64,000 bases of DNA from Stichopus chloronotus. Lineage: Eukaryota; Echinodermata; Holothuroidea; Aspidochirotida; Stichopodidae. The stretch is from contig CM037838.1 of the NCBI GenBank assembly GCA_021234535.1, positions 27,691,969-27,755,968 of the forward strand, given 5' to 3'. This document shows, in pieces, positions 12,601-23,304 of the stretch. The translations under genes were made by a program, and so were the position numbers. The notes below the pieces were generated by a model. The model saw nothing but the letters and a program-made list of their open reading frames with translations. It searched no databases and had not been told where the DNA came from. Each line of letters begins with the position of its first letter. Position 1 is the first letter of the stretch.

Positions 12601-15600
12601 TTTCCTGCTCTTGCCCCTGTTCAAAAGTCACTGCGTCAGCATCACCTAAGAATACTGTACTGGCCGAGGAGCCTGTAGTATGAGTTTACCAGAAAAAAAA
12701 AACGGGGGGGGGGGGGGGGACCTACAACAACTTGCCTGTCCTTGGTGCGTAGACATTATTTTTTCGGTACACCGACCGGATGTTCAGTGTAATTGGCAAT
12801 CATAGATGCGGGGCAGAAGCAGATAGTGAGAATAAAACAAAGAAAATGCATTAATGCGATAAAAATTGCTGCTTCACGGAAGTGAGCTAATTTATCGATT
12901 ATGGTATAATATTTTGAGTTAACAGAAAATAAATATGCTATTGCCACATGCAGTGTACTGATGAATTACTAGTGAAACTTGATCATCCTCGATGATGAAA
13001 AGCGAAAGTGGAGACGTGGACTCATAAGCAGGTGAACCTTTCGAACTGTCGAATATTATTTGATTGAAGTCTGAACGAGGCTTGTAGAGTACACATGACA
13101 CATATTATCAGTAAAGCCTGCAGAAAGATAAATCCTCTGCAGAATATATGCGTATATCGATATTCTTGTTACTGTATAAGTACAGGCACTGTAGGCCGTA
13201 TATTACCTTAATGTTATGTATGATTTGAAAATACTGTGTGCATGTCAAAGTCAGCCACTTGTAGGGCTCTTTAATGCTATATATCGCTGTCTCACTGCGT
13301 TCAATTATTATATCCACATGCACAGATATCACCTGTTTGTTTTATAGATCAAGTATTTTGTCATTTGTTTTATTTCAAGAAAGCCATACCGGTAAGGGAA
13401 CGTATAAAGAGAGGCTGGTGGTGTTCTAGTATGTTTTTCGACCTGCTTATGACACTGCGAGGAAAGAACTGTTAGGGCGGCAGCCTGCGAGAGTGCAATC
13501 CTAGAGGCGCTATACGCAGGCTAGTTTCAGAGCGTCTCCATCTGCAGCTCTGACTAGTGCTTTAGATACAAGTTTAAGTTGGAGCTAACTGTTTGCTGAA
13601 TAACAGGACGAAACGCTTGATGGTGGCATTTTTTTTTTGGCCACATTATTTATGCGACCAAGGTTCCAATAAGCTTGAATTTTAGTATCAAACTTAACAT
13701 GGAAATAATAGGATAGCCAATACACTGATTCATTTGAGTGATGTATTATTGACTGAAAATCGGTAGACATTACGAATTTGCAATCAAAATCATGCAGGCT
13801 TTACTCAAATCGCCTTACAGTGGATTCGCGCACTTGTAAGGGCAAACTGATATTTTGCCCGACCTTCTGTCAATCAGAAATCTAACCGAAGGCTGCAGTC
13901 CTAATCCGAAGAGTATTCCAAATTACAGTAAAGTGTGTTTGTTTATGTCAGACTCAGCTGTATGTTAGTCTTGCACCTGTAATAGAATTTTCTATGTTAG
14001 TTGGCCTACATTATTGTGTGCTGCTCCCTCAAGCAACCTTAATTTTTTAACAGTCATATTTGTTGGACATGTAGTCAATACAAAGTTCAATGCACTTCAT
14101 TACAAACATCGGCGGCGTTTTTTTTGGGGGGGAGGGCACCATCCAGCCACTGGGGTTTTGTTTGGGGACTGCAAGAGTGCTTGAGGGGCCTGCAGAGGCT
14201 ATTCCCTGCCAGCCCTCATGTCTTTTATCCAACCGATGGTGGACTTTGTGTCTGATCATTTTTGTAACATATTTTAATTTCATTTACAGGCAAAGAGCAG
14301 TTTACAGCTTGTAGACGATAATGGAGACGAGAACAAGGAACGTGGTAACTGGAGTAACAAGATGGACTTCGTTCTTTCTTGCCTCGGGTATGCTGTTGGT
14401 CTTGGGAATGTCTGGAGGTTTCCGTACCTCTGCTACCGTAATGGTGGAGGTGAGTTATGGAACACATTATACGGTTGAAAGCGATGTAGGGCCTAGGTTG
14501 GAAGCAATAAACTACCGCGGTCCAGGTATGGACCTGGAATTCTTGTCTTTATCAGCATTGATAGTTTAAACAGAGATGGCCCATAATCGGAATGTTGTCT
14601 TTGTTGAACGTTGGAGCTGTACCTTTGATATAAAACAAAATCTGAACTTTGAAAATCTGAGACCACCGTGGGATATTTGGTTCATAGCAACTGTAGTATG
14701 ACAGCAGTTTTCTTCTTTTTTTAGACGTTCTTTTGTACATGTTGTTCACATTTCGTATTTACTGTTGAATTAATACATGTTACTATTTTTCTTCTACTTC
14801 AGGTGCATTCTTGATTCCCTATGCAATCATGTTGTGTTTTGCCGGCTTGCCATTATTTTTCTTGGAAGTAAGCTTTGGCCAATATTCCAGTTTAGGACCA
14901 ATAACAGCATGGAGAGCAGCTCCTATATTGAAAGGTGAGAGCTTGAATGTTACTGTTTAATTCATAAAATGTGAGAACTATCACGTGTGAGTGTTACATC
15001 CGGAGTGATACAATGCAATGTAAGTTTTATCTGGAAGAGTAACCCCCCTCCCAATCAGGAACAGCAATACAGGAAAGTGCTAAAGGTTCAATTACTTCAG
15101 GACAAAATAGAATCAGGGAAAAATTCTTGTACCATTTCCTTCCATTTATGGCACTTCCAGATGATGTGTCATCAATAATGAAAACTTTCTTAACATTAAA
15201 TTTGACACACATAAAACGTTAAATCACTTCACAAATAAAAAAAAAATAGACAAATAATCAACATGTAGTTTACACCTGTGCAACCTCTCTCAGGCATTAA
15301 TTCCTCGTCACTGCCAACAATTTCTGCCAAAATAAAAAAAAAGTAAAAAAAATATTTCTGCTTTGACCCTTTCCATGTGAAATGTTTGTTTGTACTTTCG
15401 TTTCATTGATACAGTACTTGAATGCCAATAACCAGCTGATTCACTGGCAACTTACCAAATGCCCCGTAGACGTTTGTACCTGACCTACAAGTGGCTCACC
15501 TGTGATTGGCTCGGGCGCTGTAGTGGAATTAAATTATCTCATTTTCTACCTTAAACCATCCTTATCCCAAATAAATAAACTCCACCTTGACGAATTTGGT

Positions 15601-18600
15601 CAAATCCGTGAAATTTGCTTGAACGTTTTGAAGAAAGTTCAAAATCATCTGACAAACTATTCAATTGAACATCCCTGGCAGCTGTTGTGGTCATCATGGT
15701 GATAGTTGGTTCAGATCCCTTAACCCATCTGGCCCTACATTGGCATTCATCCATTTAGACATTATTTGTGTGCTTATGGCCTTTTACCTCTGAATTTCTA
15801 TCGATCCGCAGGACTTGGAGTTTGTCAGGTCGTAGTCGCATGCTACGTTGGGATCTATTACAACGTCATTATTACCTACACAGTGTACTACTTCTTTGCC
15901 TCCATCGGGGCCATCTTCAGGGGAAGCCTTCCGTGGACGGGTTGCGACAACGACTTCAACAGCCTTAACTGCAGTAGTCTGTTCATGGATTGCATTAAGG
16001 GTAGCGGTATCATCCTCCAGAACGGGACGTGCGCGTTACTCGCTCAACTCAGCAGCGATGAGTTGGAAGAGTACAACGTGACCGGTAACCTAGACGACGA
16101 AAAGTGGAACCTCTCCGCTTACACGGATCCTCTCCAAGAATTCAGGAGGTCATCCAGCGAGGAATATTGGAAGTGAGTATACAAAGGAGATAAAACGTCT
16201 AGTACCAAGAAGAAAACGTTTTCGTTCAATTCAAATATGCCAGTCATGTCAGACTGCTGTACTCCTCAAATCAGCTGAAACCAACAAGCTGTTGCCAAGA
16301 AGTACTTCCAATCATTTGACTGAAAAGGCAGTTATGATCACTCACGTGTTATTGGCTTGTGTAATTCTGCAAGTCCACTGCTCATAAACTTGGTCTTAAT
16401 TAGTCTGAATGTGTCGTCACACTCCTCTCGCACAACACATATTTATCTTATAAGCCAAACCTAAAGCTGGAAAGAAATACACATCTGCACTTATTCACTT
16501 TAGTAAATTGAGGCTGGTGTCACTAATGTGAGGCATCTCCTCCTCTTAAGGAATATTTTGAATGACTGTTTCCCTCGCACATGTTTTTGACCTCTGGGGA
16601 AGCTTCCTACAATTTTGAGATCTAAACAGGTTCCATCTTGGGAATCATTATGGCCGTCTAAATCTGGAATGTGAAAACTTCCCAACAAGATACGTGATAT
16701 TGAAAGGATGCATGATAAAGACTGGTTATCAAGTGAACAGTTTTGCTGTTTAGCTGCCAAGGTTTAGGCTTGCCTATATTTAGGGAAGTGATTTTCGTTT
16801 TCAATTTTCTCCAGTTGACAGCGGGTGTAACTTACACTTGCTCCATATTTTAAAGAAACTAGGTCAACAGGTTTTGCCAGGTGTGATTTGCAACTGATGT
16901 AATTTTTACTAGCTGTCCCCTTAGATTGTGACTGCCAAGTTCGTTGGAGGTTGAGACCCTTGGCTCACTTTCCTTGTCTTTTCCATTTTCCTACGTTGGT
17001 CATATACCAAGTAAAATGAGAATTTGGTATTTGTCCAAAAGTATGCATTTCCATAAGTATATTTAAACATGAGTATATTTCCTTGAATTTTATTTTAAGT
17101 TGATGCAGACACAGCTGGTGATTTCATTTTTTTCATCTTGGGCTCATTTACAGCAGAACACAAAAACAAATTATCAAAACCTTTCAGTTTATCCACCTTG
17201 GTAGCTATAAAGTGAAAAAAAAATGAATTTACCCCAGCAGTGGTCAGATATGAATTGCTCTCCATAATCTTACAAAAATATGATAATCTCTTGAGAACAG
17301 CTTCATGAGTTAACTTTCTGACATAAAATACAAATGAGTTTTATGGCGGCGACATGCCGTTTTTTTGTCAGGTATATAATGTCACACTATCAATATATGG
17401 TCATGAAAGTTTCCAACATTTGATGCTGCTCTAAGACAATAATTTCGTTGAACGCTGATTATTTCATTAACTAAACCACTAGCTGTTGCTTTCATGTGTC
17501 CTTGCAGGCAGTCTGTCCTCCAGGAATCACCTAGCATGAATGAACCAGGAGGCGTGGTTTGGCAGCTTGCTTTGTGTCTCCTGGTTGCCTGGATCATCGT
17601 ATTCCTGTGTCTCATCAAGGGTATAAAATCATCTGGCAAGGTAATTTAATGCCCCCCCCCCCCCCATGCAGCAAAAGATCTGATCTCATGGACCCACGAT
17701 CCTATATTCATGCAGTTCCTTCAAGTTTATGTAACTGCATTTACTCCATAAAGTTAGTCATGTTATTAATGGTATTCTTCTTAATTCGGGCCCAAGAGTA
17801 TTGATTCAGTCCTCAGAGGCATCTTATGAAAGAGGTCTTCACACACCCTATTGCCATTATTCACTTAAGGGACACCTTGGTCCCTTTTGAATGTCGTCAC
17901 AATTAGTTACAGCATGTCTGAACCTGCATGTTTTAACATATAATCCTTCCTGAGCAGAGTGAGTTCTATGTATGCCCCCTAGCCAAACCAACCAGAAATG
18001 TTGAAAAATTGCATTTCTTCAATTTTCCTAGCTTGTCGCTCAGTCTAATATTAAGACCTACTTACTGAAATATTAGTTACTCAAGGATTTTACTCAAGTG
18101 TTGCTTCTTCATTTGAATAATTAACTTTTATTATATGAGATCATGGAGGAAAACAATCTTGATGTAATTGTACAAAGTAATTGTAAAAATTAGCTGATGA
18201 TATCATCAACTATTAGTTGTAATATTTTTTCTGTTGTTGTTTCTCAGGTGGTTTACTTCACAGCTACATTCCCTTACGTTGTCCTCTTCATCCTCCTTAT
18301 CCGGGGCGTCACGTTGCCTGGGGCAGGGAAAGGCATCAGATTTTATGTCATTCCAGATTTTTCCAGACTCTCTGACCCACAGGTGAGTGAAAGTTCGGAG
18401 ATAAGGTGAGATGCTGTAACAATATGTATGATTCAAGTGTGGTCAATTCAATGTTTTACCGAAGTAGGCCTCACCATTGGATATTGCCCCCCATGATGTC
18501 AATGGTGTATGCCTTCATCAGTCTTTCGGGGGGGGAGGTGGTGGGCTGGGGTTAGGATGTGAGGGAAGAGCATACGCCCTGCCCTTTCACTTGATCTACA

Positions 18601-21600
18601 GACAGTTTTACCTTTAGAAAGTTTTCATTGTGACAAGAGCTATCACTGTTCATTGACGTTTAATTCAAAATATTCCATGCAAATATTACTATTGATGATG
18701 AAATTCATCACCACACGTCACAAAAGTGTTTAAAGATAAATTTCGGAGTATGTTATTTTGTTTCCTCATCTAGGTGTGGCTAGATGCAGCCATTCAAATA
18801 TTCTACTCTCTCAGCGCCGCTGGCGGAGGCCTCACTACTTTGGCATCTTATAACAAATTCAAAAACAATTGTTACTTGTGAGTATACTTTTAGGAATCAG
18901 CATTAATCTGTGTAAGTTGCTTTCTTCAAAGAAGGACCTAACTGTTTCGTAAAGGCTACATTCACCGAATAAATATGATAGGCGAATGTTGCAGGAGGGT
19001 AAACATGACTCTGTGGACCTAAGAAAAATCCATGCTCCCATATAGTTCACAAAAATCATCAAGTCTGATCAAGCAGAGTTGTAATAAAGTCATGATTCAA
19101 GTCACAACTTGCAAATTACCTGACTTGAGAAATTCTGGTAGATTTTCCCCCATTAAAATAACACAGTGACTCGAGGCATGACTTGACTCGAGTCACTTAA
19201 ATGAGTGTAGTTGACTTGACCTGTTCACAACTCTGTGATCAAGGGAGAGAGAGACAGATTAAGTGTTTTGTTACATTTTGCTTTTTCTTGTTTTTTCCTC
19301 CAGCGATTCATTGTTTGTGGCCATCGCTAATTGCTGCACCAGTATTTTTGCGGGTTTTGTCATCTTCTCCATTATCGGGTTCATGGCTGAGTCATTAGGC
19401 AGAGACGTAGAAGATGTAGTAGACCAAGGTAAGTCATATGTAACGAAAATTTCACCTCGATGGATTTACAGAGCTTCCGTCATTTCCAGTTGGCTGTGGG
19501 GAAAGTGCTATCGTGTTTGTTCTTGAGTATGCACGCTATGCTTTCTGTTAAATGTTTTCTCTGAAGGAACGACTGATTAAGTAAAGCGTGATGTGCACCA
19601 ATATTATACCACTTTCTGCTGTTTATAAACATACTACTACATATTGCTGTTGTTAAACTCTACGTACCTCAAATCTGTCAATCAGAATGCTTTTCCAAGC
19701 TGTTTGTCTAGCTACTGGTAAAACAGCAGCATAGGTTGTAGAAAGGCCTAAGGGCGCTTTATACTTCAATAGCGACTCAATTAAGTAATTATGTCTCATT
19801 CTTAGCAATGTACCGGCTATGCTGTCCTAACGTTTTTTTTTGTTGTAAATACTGGCGGTCATTTTGCTCTGGGGGTCTGACAAAATATTTTCATTTTTGT
19901 AACTTTAAGCCACCCCGGCTGATTCTTTGCATTTATTGCGCTTATTTGTGGATACTTTCCACCAGGGTCGTTAACTGTCTTTGCTTGTTTGTTACAGGTT
20001 TTGGTCTCGCCTTTGTAGCCTACCCAGCAGCCGTGGCTCTCATGCCGGGTGCGGTCATCTGGGCCATGTTGTTCTTCTTCATGTTGATCACATTAGGTTT
20101 GGACAGCCAGGTAAGGATAGTTTACTCTGCTGTACTTTATTCTAAGGTCCATCTCATTTCCGCAAGATCCGTCAAATTACTTAGAAAAAAAAACATACAT
20201 AGACGTAAAAGCTTTTAAAGTCGTGATGCAACAAGGGATGTACCCCATTTGATTGCTTAATATACTGAAAATCTACAATGGGGTACAATAATGCTCTCCC
20301 CAATTTATATATACATCAAACCATATCAGTGATACTGGAAACCTGATATGGCCGAAACTAATGGACTCCACTGCAGGGATTGTAACTTGGAATCTTCCAC
20401 TTTGCAGCGCCAACGCATTCTACTGATTGAGCTGTTGAGCCCGGTTGTGTAATCCTATGTATATGTATATATTCAAATCGAAGTAAAGTTTATAACATTT
20501 CCCAGCATTATGTTGCATGTTGGTGGCACAATGGTATAGCCTTTCAAAACCAAAGTCAACCCTTGAATTGCTCAAGGCTACTTTTTCTTTTGTTTTGTCT
20601 GAAATAGTTTGCAATTATGGAAAACATCATAACAGCTGTAGTAGACCAATATCCAGAGGTCTTGAGACCAAAGAAGAAATATTTCTTTGCTGGAATCTGC
20701 GTGGTGATGTATTTATTGGGCCTCGTCTGTGTTACCAGGGTAAGTGAGATTGAAGGAACTTGATGTACTTGCCCCAGAGCTGGTGGCGTCGCATCGTTTA
20801 GTCTAACAAAGAGATTTCTCTCAAAGTGTAACAGACCTTAACTAGCAAGCACATAAATGACACCGATTTTCATTCTGCACGCCCACTGAGGAATACATCT
20901 TTTCAACTTTGTCGATTGCAAATTCATGTAAAATCAATAGGAGAATAGGATTGGTGTTTAAAATATTTGGAGTTTGGTTCCTAAATTTTGAAGGTATGTC
21001 TCCACTACTTAGTTGTTTTTTTTTCAGAGAATTAAACAAAAAATAAATGCTCCTTTTAAGTTTGCACTTCCGAAATGAATTAACTCACATATATCCTTGG
21101 CAGCCTATTATCGGTGGAATGCCGTATGTCAATGAGTGTATATGCTGGATACAAAAGGGTCCTGAAAACTTTATCCTTCTTATGATACTGTTGTTTTTGA
21201 CCCCCTTAGACCGGTGGTTACTGGGTATCTCTTTTGGACTCATACGGCGCCAGCTTTACTTACCTAGTCTATGCTGTGCTGGAATGCATCGGTATTGGCT
21301 GGATGTACGGTGCCCGGAGATTTGTCAACGACATAAGGTGCATGATCGGTGACCGGTGGGTAGATACCCCGGTCTTTTATTGGTGGCCATTGAACTGGTG
21401 CTGCATCACTCCCGCTCTCATGACGGTTAGTTACAAGGACAATCTCAGTTTGAGGAGGAGTTGTTCACATGACATTTTGTTTTTCCAACGCTTGATCAAT
21501 AATTCGTACTTGATGACACGGACGTGCCATTGACGTACAAAGCAATGATGAATTTACGAAGATTGTTAAATATCCAACTGGACGAATGAAATTTGGTTTA

Positions 21601-23304
21601 ATTGTAATGATTCGCTCAGCATTCTTGTACTTGTCATCTGGGACCCGTAAGGTAGAAGCAAACTTTGGAGATGGAATGAATCATGTTTATTGTTGCACAC
21701 AAAGAGAATTGTACCCATCAGATTGGAAAGGTGTGAAATTCCCAACAAGCTTTTATGGAGGCCAGATTCTTCAGCTGCATTGCTTCCTTCTACCTAGCCT
21801 GTGATATGGATGGAAGATATCAGATTTGACTAGTAATACCTTACATGTTATAGTACTGAGATTTTCACATATCCTAGCTTACAAATTATACATAAGTGCA
21901 TGACTAACCTAGCCACTTCACAGTCCGTGTTATCATTATCAGTCACTGGTTACTGTAAAGTCCATTGATGTGGCTATACTCTTTGACTATACACATACAT
22001 ATATATCATCACTGTCTAACCTAATTGATCGCATGTAGAACTCCTAACATGGCAAGGAAATTTACGATTCGTTTAAAGTTAAGTACATCCGACCTATGCC
22101 CAGTGCATCTTTTACCTTAATTTCACTGTTTTTTTCTACACAGTTTGTCTTGATGTTCAACTTTTTTGACTGGTCCGACCCAGAGTATAATGGCCCATAT
22201 CCTACTTGGGCCAATGTCCTTGGCTGGCTGATGTGTACCTTTGCGTTGATTTGGATACCGGTCAATGCCGCATACCAGTTTTACCTTGCTGATGGATACC
22301 TCATCCAGGTGAGCAAACTTCACAGACATTGCTGCATTAAAAGCGATTAACCTTTATGTTTCACTGTGATTCATATGATGAAATGAATGGATTAATATCT
22401 GCATGGTCATGAAAACTGAAAAAACATTCACATTTTGCAAAATGGATTCTATAAGATTTTAATGTGATGTGTACGGTTGTTTGATTTAAATCAAGCTTAT
22501 TAAAATCATTATTAAAACATGATATTTTATTTATAAAACTCACAAAGCAAATCAATCTATTTGACTGAAATCACTTTTTTTTATAATTTAAATCACCAAT
22601 TGAAATCATGGTTTAAAAAGGATTAAAATCAACAAATATCGTGTGTGTATAGACACAAGGTCTGCCTGTATTTCTTCATCTCTTCTAGCATTTCAAGGTT
22701 TTCAATCAACTGTTTTATGAAACTGATTTGTTTGAATTATCAAAGGTATTTTAACGAACTGCCAATCGATGTTGTGTTTTGTTATGTGTCTGTATGATGC
22801 TGCACACATATCAGTCAAGGACTCTCGAAAAATTTCTTCCTTTGAATATACATAACATCAGTATCTCATACTTGGCAATTTAGAAACATGCAAGAATACC
22901 CATTGTACAAGCTATTTAATTCCCCTTGCTGGACAATATTTGAACGAAAAACTTAACTTCGCTACTTGTCAAGGTAACCCGAACAATCCTTCAAACACTG
23001 TGAAATCTTGCACGTCCTTCTATGCCACTCCCTCTTTGAATGTTTGACACACACACTCATTCACTTTTCATTTCCTTTTTCGTTGTCTGTCTAATAGCGC
23101 TGGTCAGCCATCGTGAATCCATCAGACAATTGGGGCCCAGCTCTTTCATCCCACCGACTGGAGGCTTACAAGATTCACGTGACCCACGGGACCACCATGG
23201 GTGGCAGGATTGATGTGGATGGTAGCGGCCGACCTGTGACTATACCCCCCGATTACTTCAGAGAACTCGACAACATGGGCTACGACGCCAACTCGAGGGT
23301 TTGA
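9494..23304 (+). CDS. SLC6-family Na+/Cl- dependent transporter, glycine/neutral amino-acid transporter-like (13 coding exons, complete)
   Basis: Plasma-membrane symporter that would couple Na+ and Cl- entry to uptake of a small amino-acid-like substrate. Joining 9494-9625, 14290-14449, 14803-14934, 15812-16172, 17508-17640, 18248-18382, 18774-18877, 19304-19428, 19998-20110, 20608-20739, 21210-21425, 22144-22308 and 23098-23304 gives 2,115 nt, 704 aa plus stop, with every junction in phase and GT-AG. Twelve membrane segments are expected. Seen motifs: [10 protein letters not shown], then [10 protein letters not shown] in TM1 (about residues 81-90), FFLEVSFGQ in TM2, IYYNVII in TM3, a long second extracellular loop with two cysteines and four N-glycosylation sequons, SYNKF after TM6, and GLDSQF in TM8. 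Gly81 sits where monoamine transporters have Asp, arguing for an amino-acid substrate. TM6 lacks the aromatic residue usual in this family (Gly368). The C-terminus ends S-R-V. The family is certain; the substrate is not, and glycine-transporter-like is a similarity call from memory. Confidence 0.9.
9626..14289 (+). other. SLC6 intron 1
   Basis: A 4.66-kb intron from GTGAGT to TTTACAG. It holds AT-rich sequence, homopolymer runs (T-rich near 9,725, A-run near 11,180, G-run near 12,708) and no exon I can support. The short open frames here have no family resemblance. An intronic enhancer is possible, but nothing specific is visible. Confidence 0.7.
14290..14449 (+). CDS. SLC6 exon 2 (RGNW motif and TM1)
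   Basis: Residues 45-98. Contains [11 protein letters not shown] before the membrane and the unwound TM1 with [11 protein letters not shown], which forms part of the Na+ and substrate sites in the family. The exon ends within the Gly-rich segment after TM1 (phase 1, donor GTGAGT). Confidence 0.93.
14803..14934 (+). CDS. SLC6 exon 3 (TM2)
   Basis: Residues 98-142. Encodes AFLIPYAIM...[10 protein letters not shown], the conserved TM2 and start of the first intracellular loop. The acceptor is CTTCAG and the donor GTGAGA, phase 1 on both sides. Confidence 0.93.
15812..16172 (+). CDS. SLC6 exon 4 (TM3 and second extracellular loop)
   Basis: Residues 142-262. TM3 includes [10 protein letters not shown], whose Tyr contacts substrate in the family. 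The long extracellular loop follows, with the Cys pair (LPWTGC ... NC) expected to form its disulfide and sequons NCS, NGT, NVT and NLS. Starts in phase 1 after CCGCAG and ends in phase 2 at GTGAGT. Confidence 0.93.
17508..17640 (+). CDS. SLC6 exon 5 (end of EL2 and TM4)
   Basis: Residues 262-306. Completes the loop (EPGGVVWQL) and encodes TM4 ([17 protein letters not shown]). Ends in phase 0 with donor GTAATT. Confidence 0.92.
18248..18382 (+). CDS. SLC6 exon 6 (TM5)
   Basis: Residues 307-351. Encodes [20 protein letters not shown] (TM5) and the conserved [12 protein letters not shown] segment. Phase 0 to 0; donor GTGAGT. Confidence 0.93.
18774..18877 (+). CDS. SLC6 exon 7 (TM6)
   Basis: Residues 352-386. 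Encodes [13 protein letters not shown], then S-A-A-G-G-G-L, then ASYNKFKNN. Gln359, Ser363 and the downstream TM7 Asn/Ser correspond to family chloride-site positions. Position 368, normally Trp in glycine transporters and Phe in SERT, is Gly here. Confidence 0.93.
19080..19220. repeat. ACTCGAGTC-rich repeat in SLC6 intron 7
   Basis: Degenerate direct and inverted repeats of GACTTGACTCGAGTCA-like words between about 19,090 and 19,215. A similar GAGTCC/ACTCGAG-rich stretch occurs at about 29,795-29,935, suggesting a dispersed repeat family. Confidence 0.4.
19304..19428 (+). CDS. SLC6 exon 8 (TM7)
   Basis: Residues 386-428. Encodes [18 protein letters not shown] (TM7) and FMAESLG. Starts in phase 2 after TCCAG and ends in phase 1 at GTAAGT. 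Confidence 0.93.
19998..20110 (+). CDS. SLC6 exon 9 (EL4 and TM8)
   Basis: Residues 428-465. Encodes [18 protein letters not shown] (fourth extracellular loop) and TM8 ending [13 protein letters not shown]; the TM8 Asp-Ser are Na2-site positions in the family. Donor GTAAGG, phase 0. Confidence 0.92.
20376..20445 (-). mobile_element. tRNA-derived SINE head in SLC6 intron 9 (minus strand)
   Basis: On the minus strand an A-box-like AGCTCAATCAGTAGAATGCG (about 20433-20414) is followed 25-30 nt later by a B-box-like AAGTTACAATCCC (about 20390-20376). This is the usual internal Pol III promoter arrangement of tRNA-derived SINEs. The body probably continues leftwards to about 20,330. No intact cloverleaf can be drawn, so it is not a tRNA gene. 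Confidence 0.5.
20608..20739 (+). CDS. SLC6 exon 10 (IL4 and TM9)
   Basis: Residues 466-509. Encodes [16 protein letters not shown], a Lys-rich loop, and TM9 ([18 protein letters not shown]). Phase 0 to 0, donor GTAAGT. Confidence 0.92.
21210..21425 (+). CDS. SLC6 exon 11 (TM10 and start of TM11)
   Basis: Residues 510-581. Encodes [18 protein letters not shown], the family signature at TM10, then [15 protein letters not shown] and [15 protein letters not shown]. Phase 0 to 0, with a GTTAGT donor. Confidence 0.92.
22144..22308 (+). CDS. SLC6 exon 12 (TM11-TM12)
   Basis: Residues 582-636. Encodes [17 protein letters not shown], then [20 protein letters not shown] (TM12). Phase 0 to 0, donor GTGAGC. 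Confidence 0.92.
23098..23304 (+). CDS. SLC6 exon 13 (C-terminal tail, stop)
   Basis: Residues 637-704 and TGA stop. Begins [16 protein letters not shown], matching the conserved membrane-proximal tail of amino-acid SLC6 transporters, and ends A-N-S-R-V. The terminal S-x-V fits a class I PDZ ligand. Confidence 0.9.
   Translation, partial: RWSAIVNPSDNWGPALSSHRLEAYKIHVTHGTTMGGRIDVDGSGRPVTIPPDYFRELDNMGYDANSRV

Noticed and set aside
22480..22640. GATTTAAATC-rich palindromic AT stretch in SLC6 intron 12
   Set aside because: Simple AT-rich sequence with common palindromic words; no ends or target duplication found.
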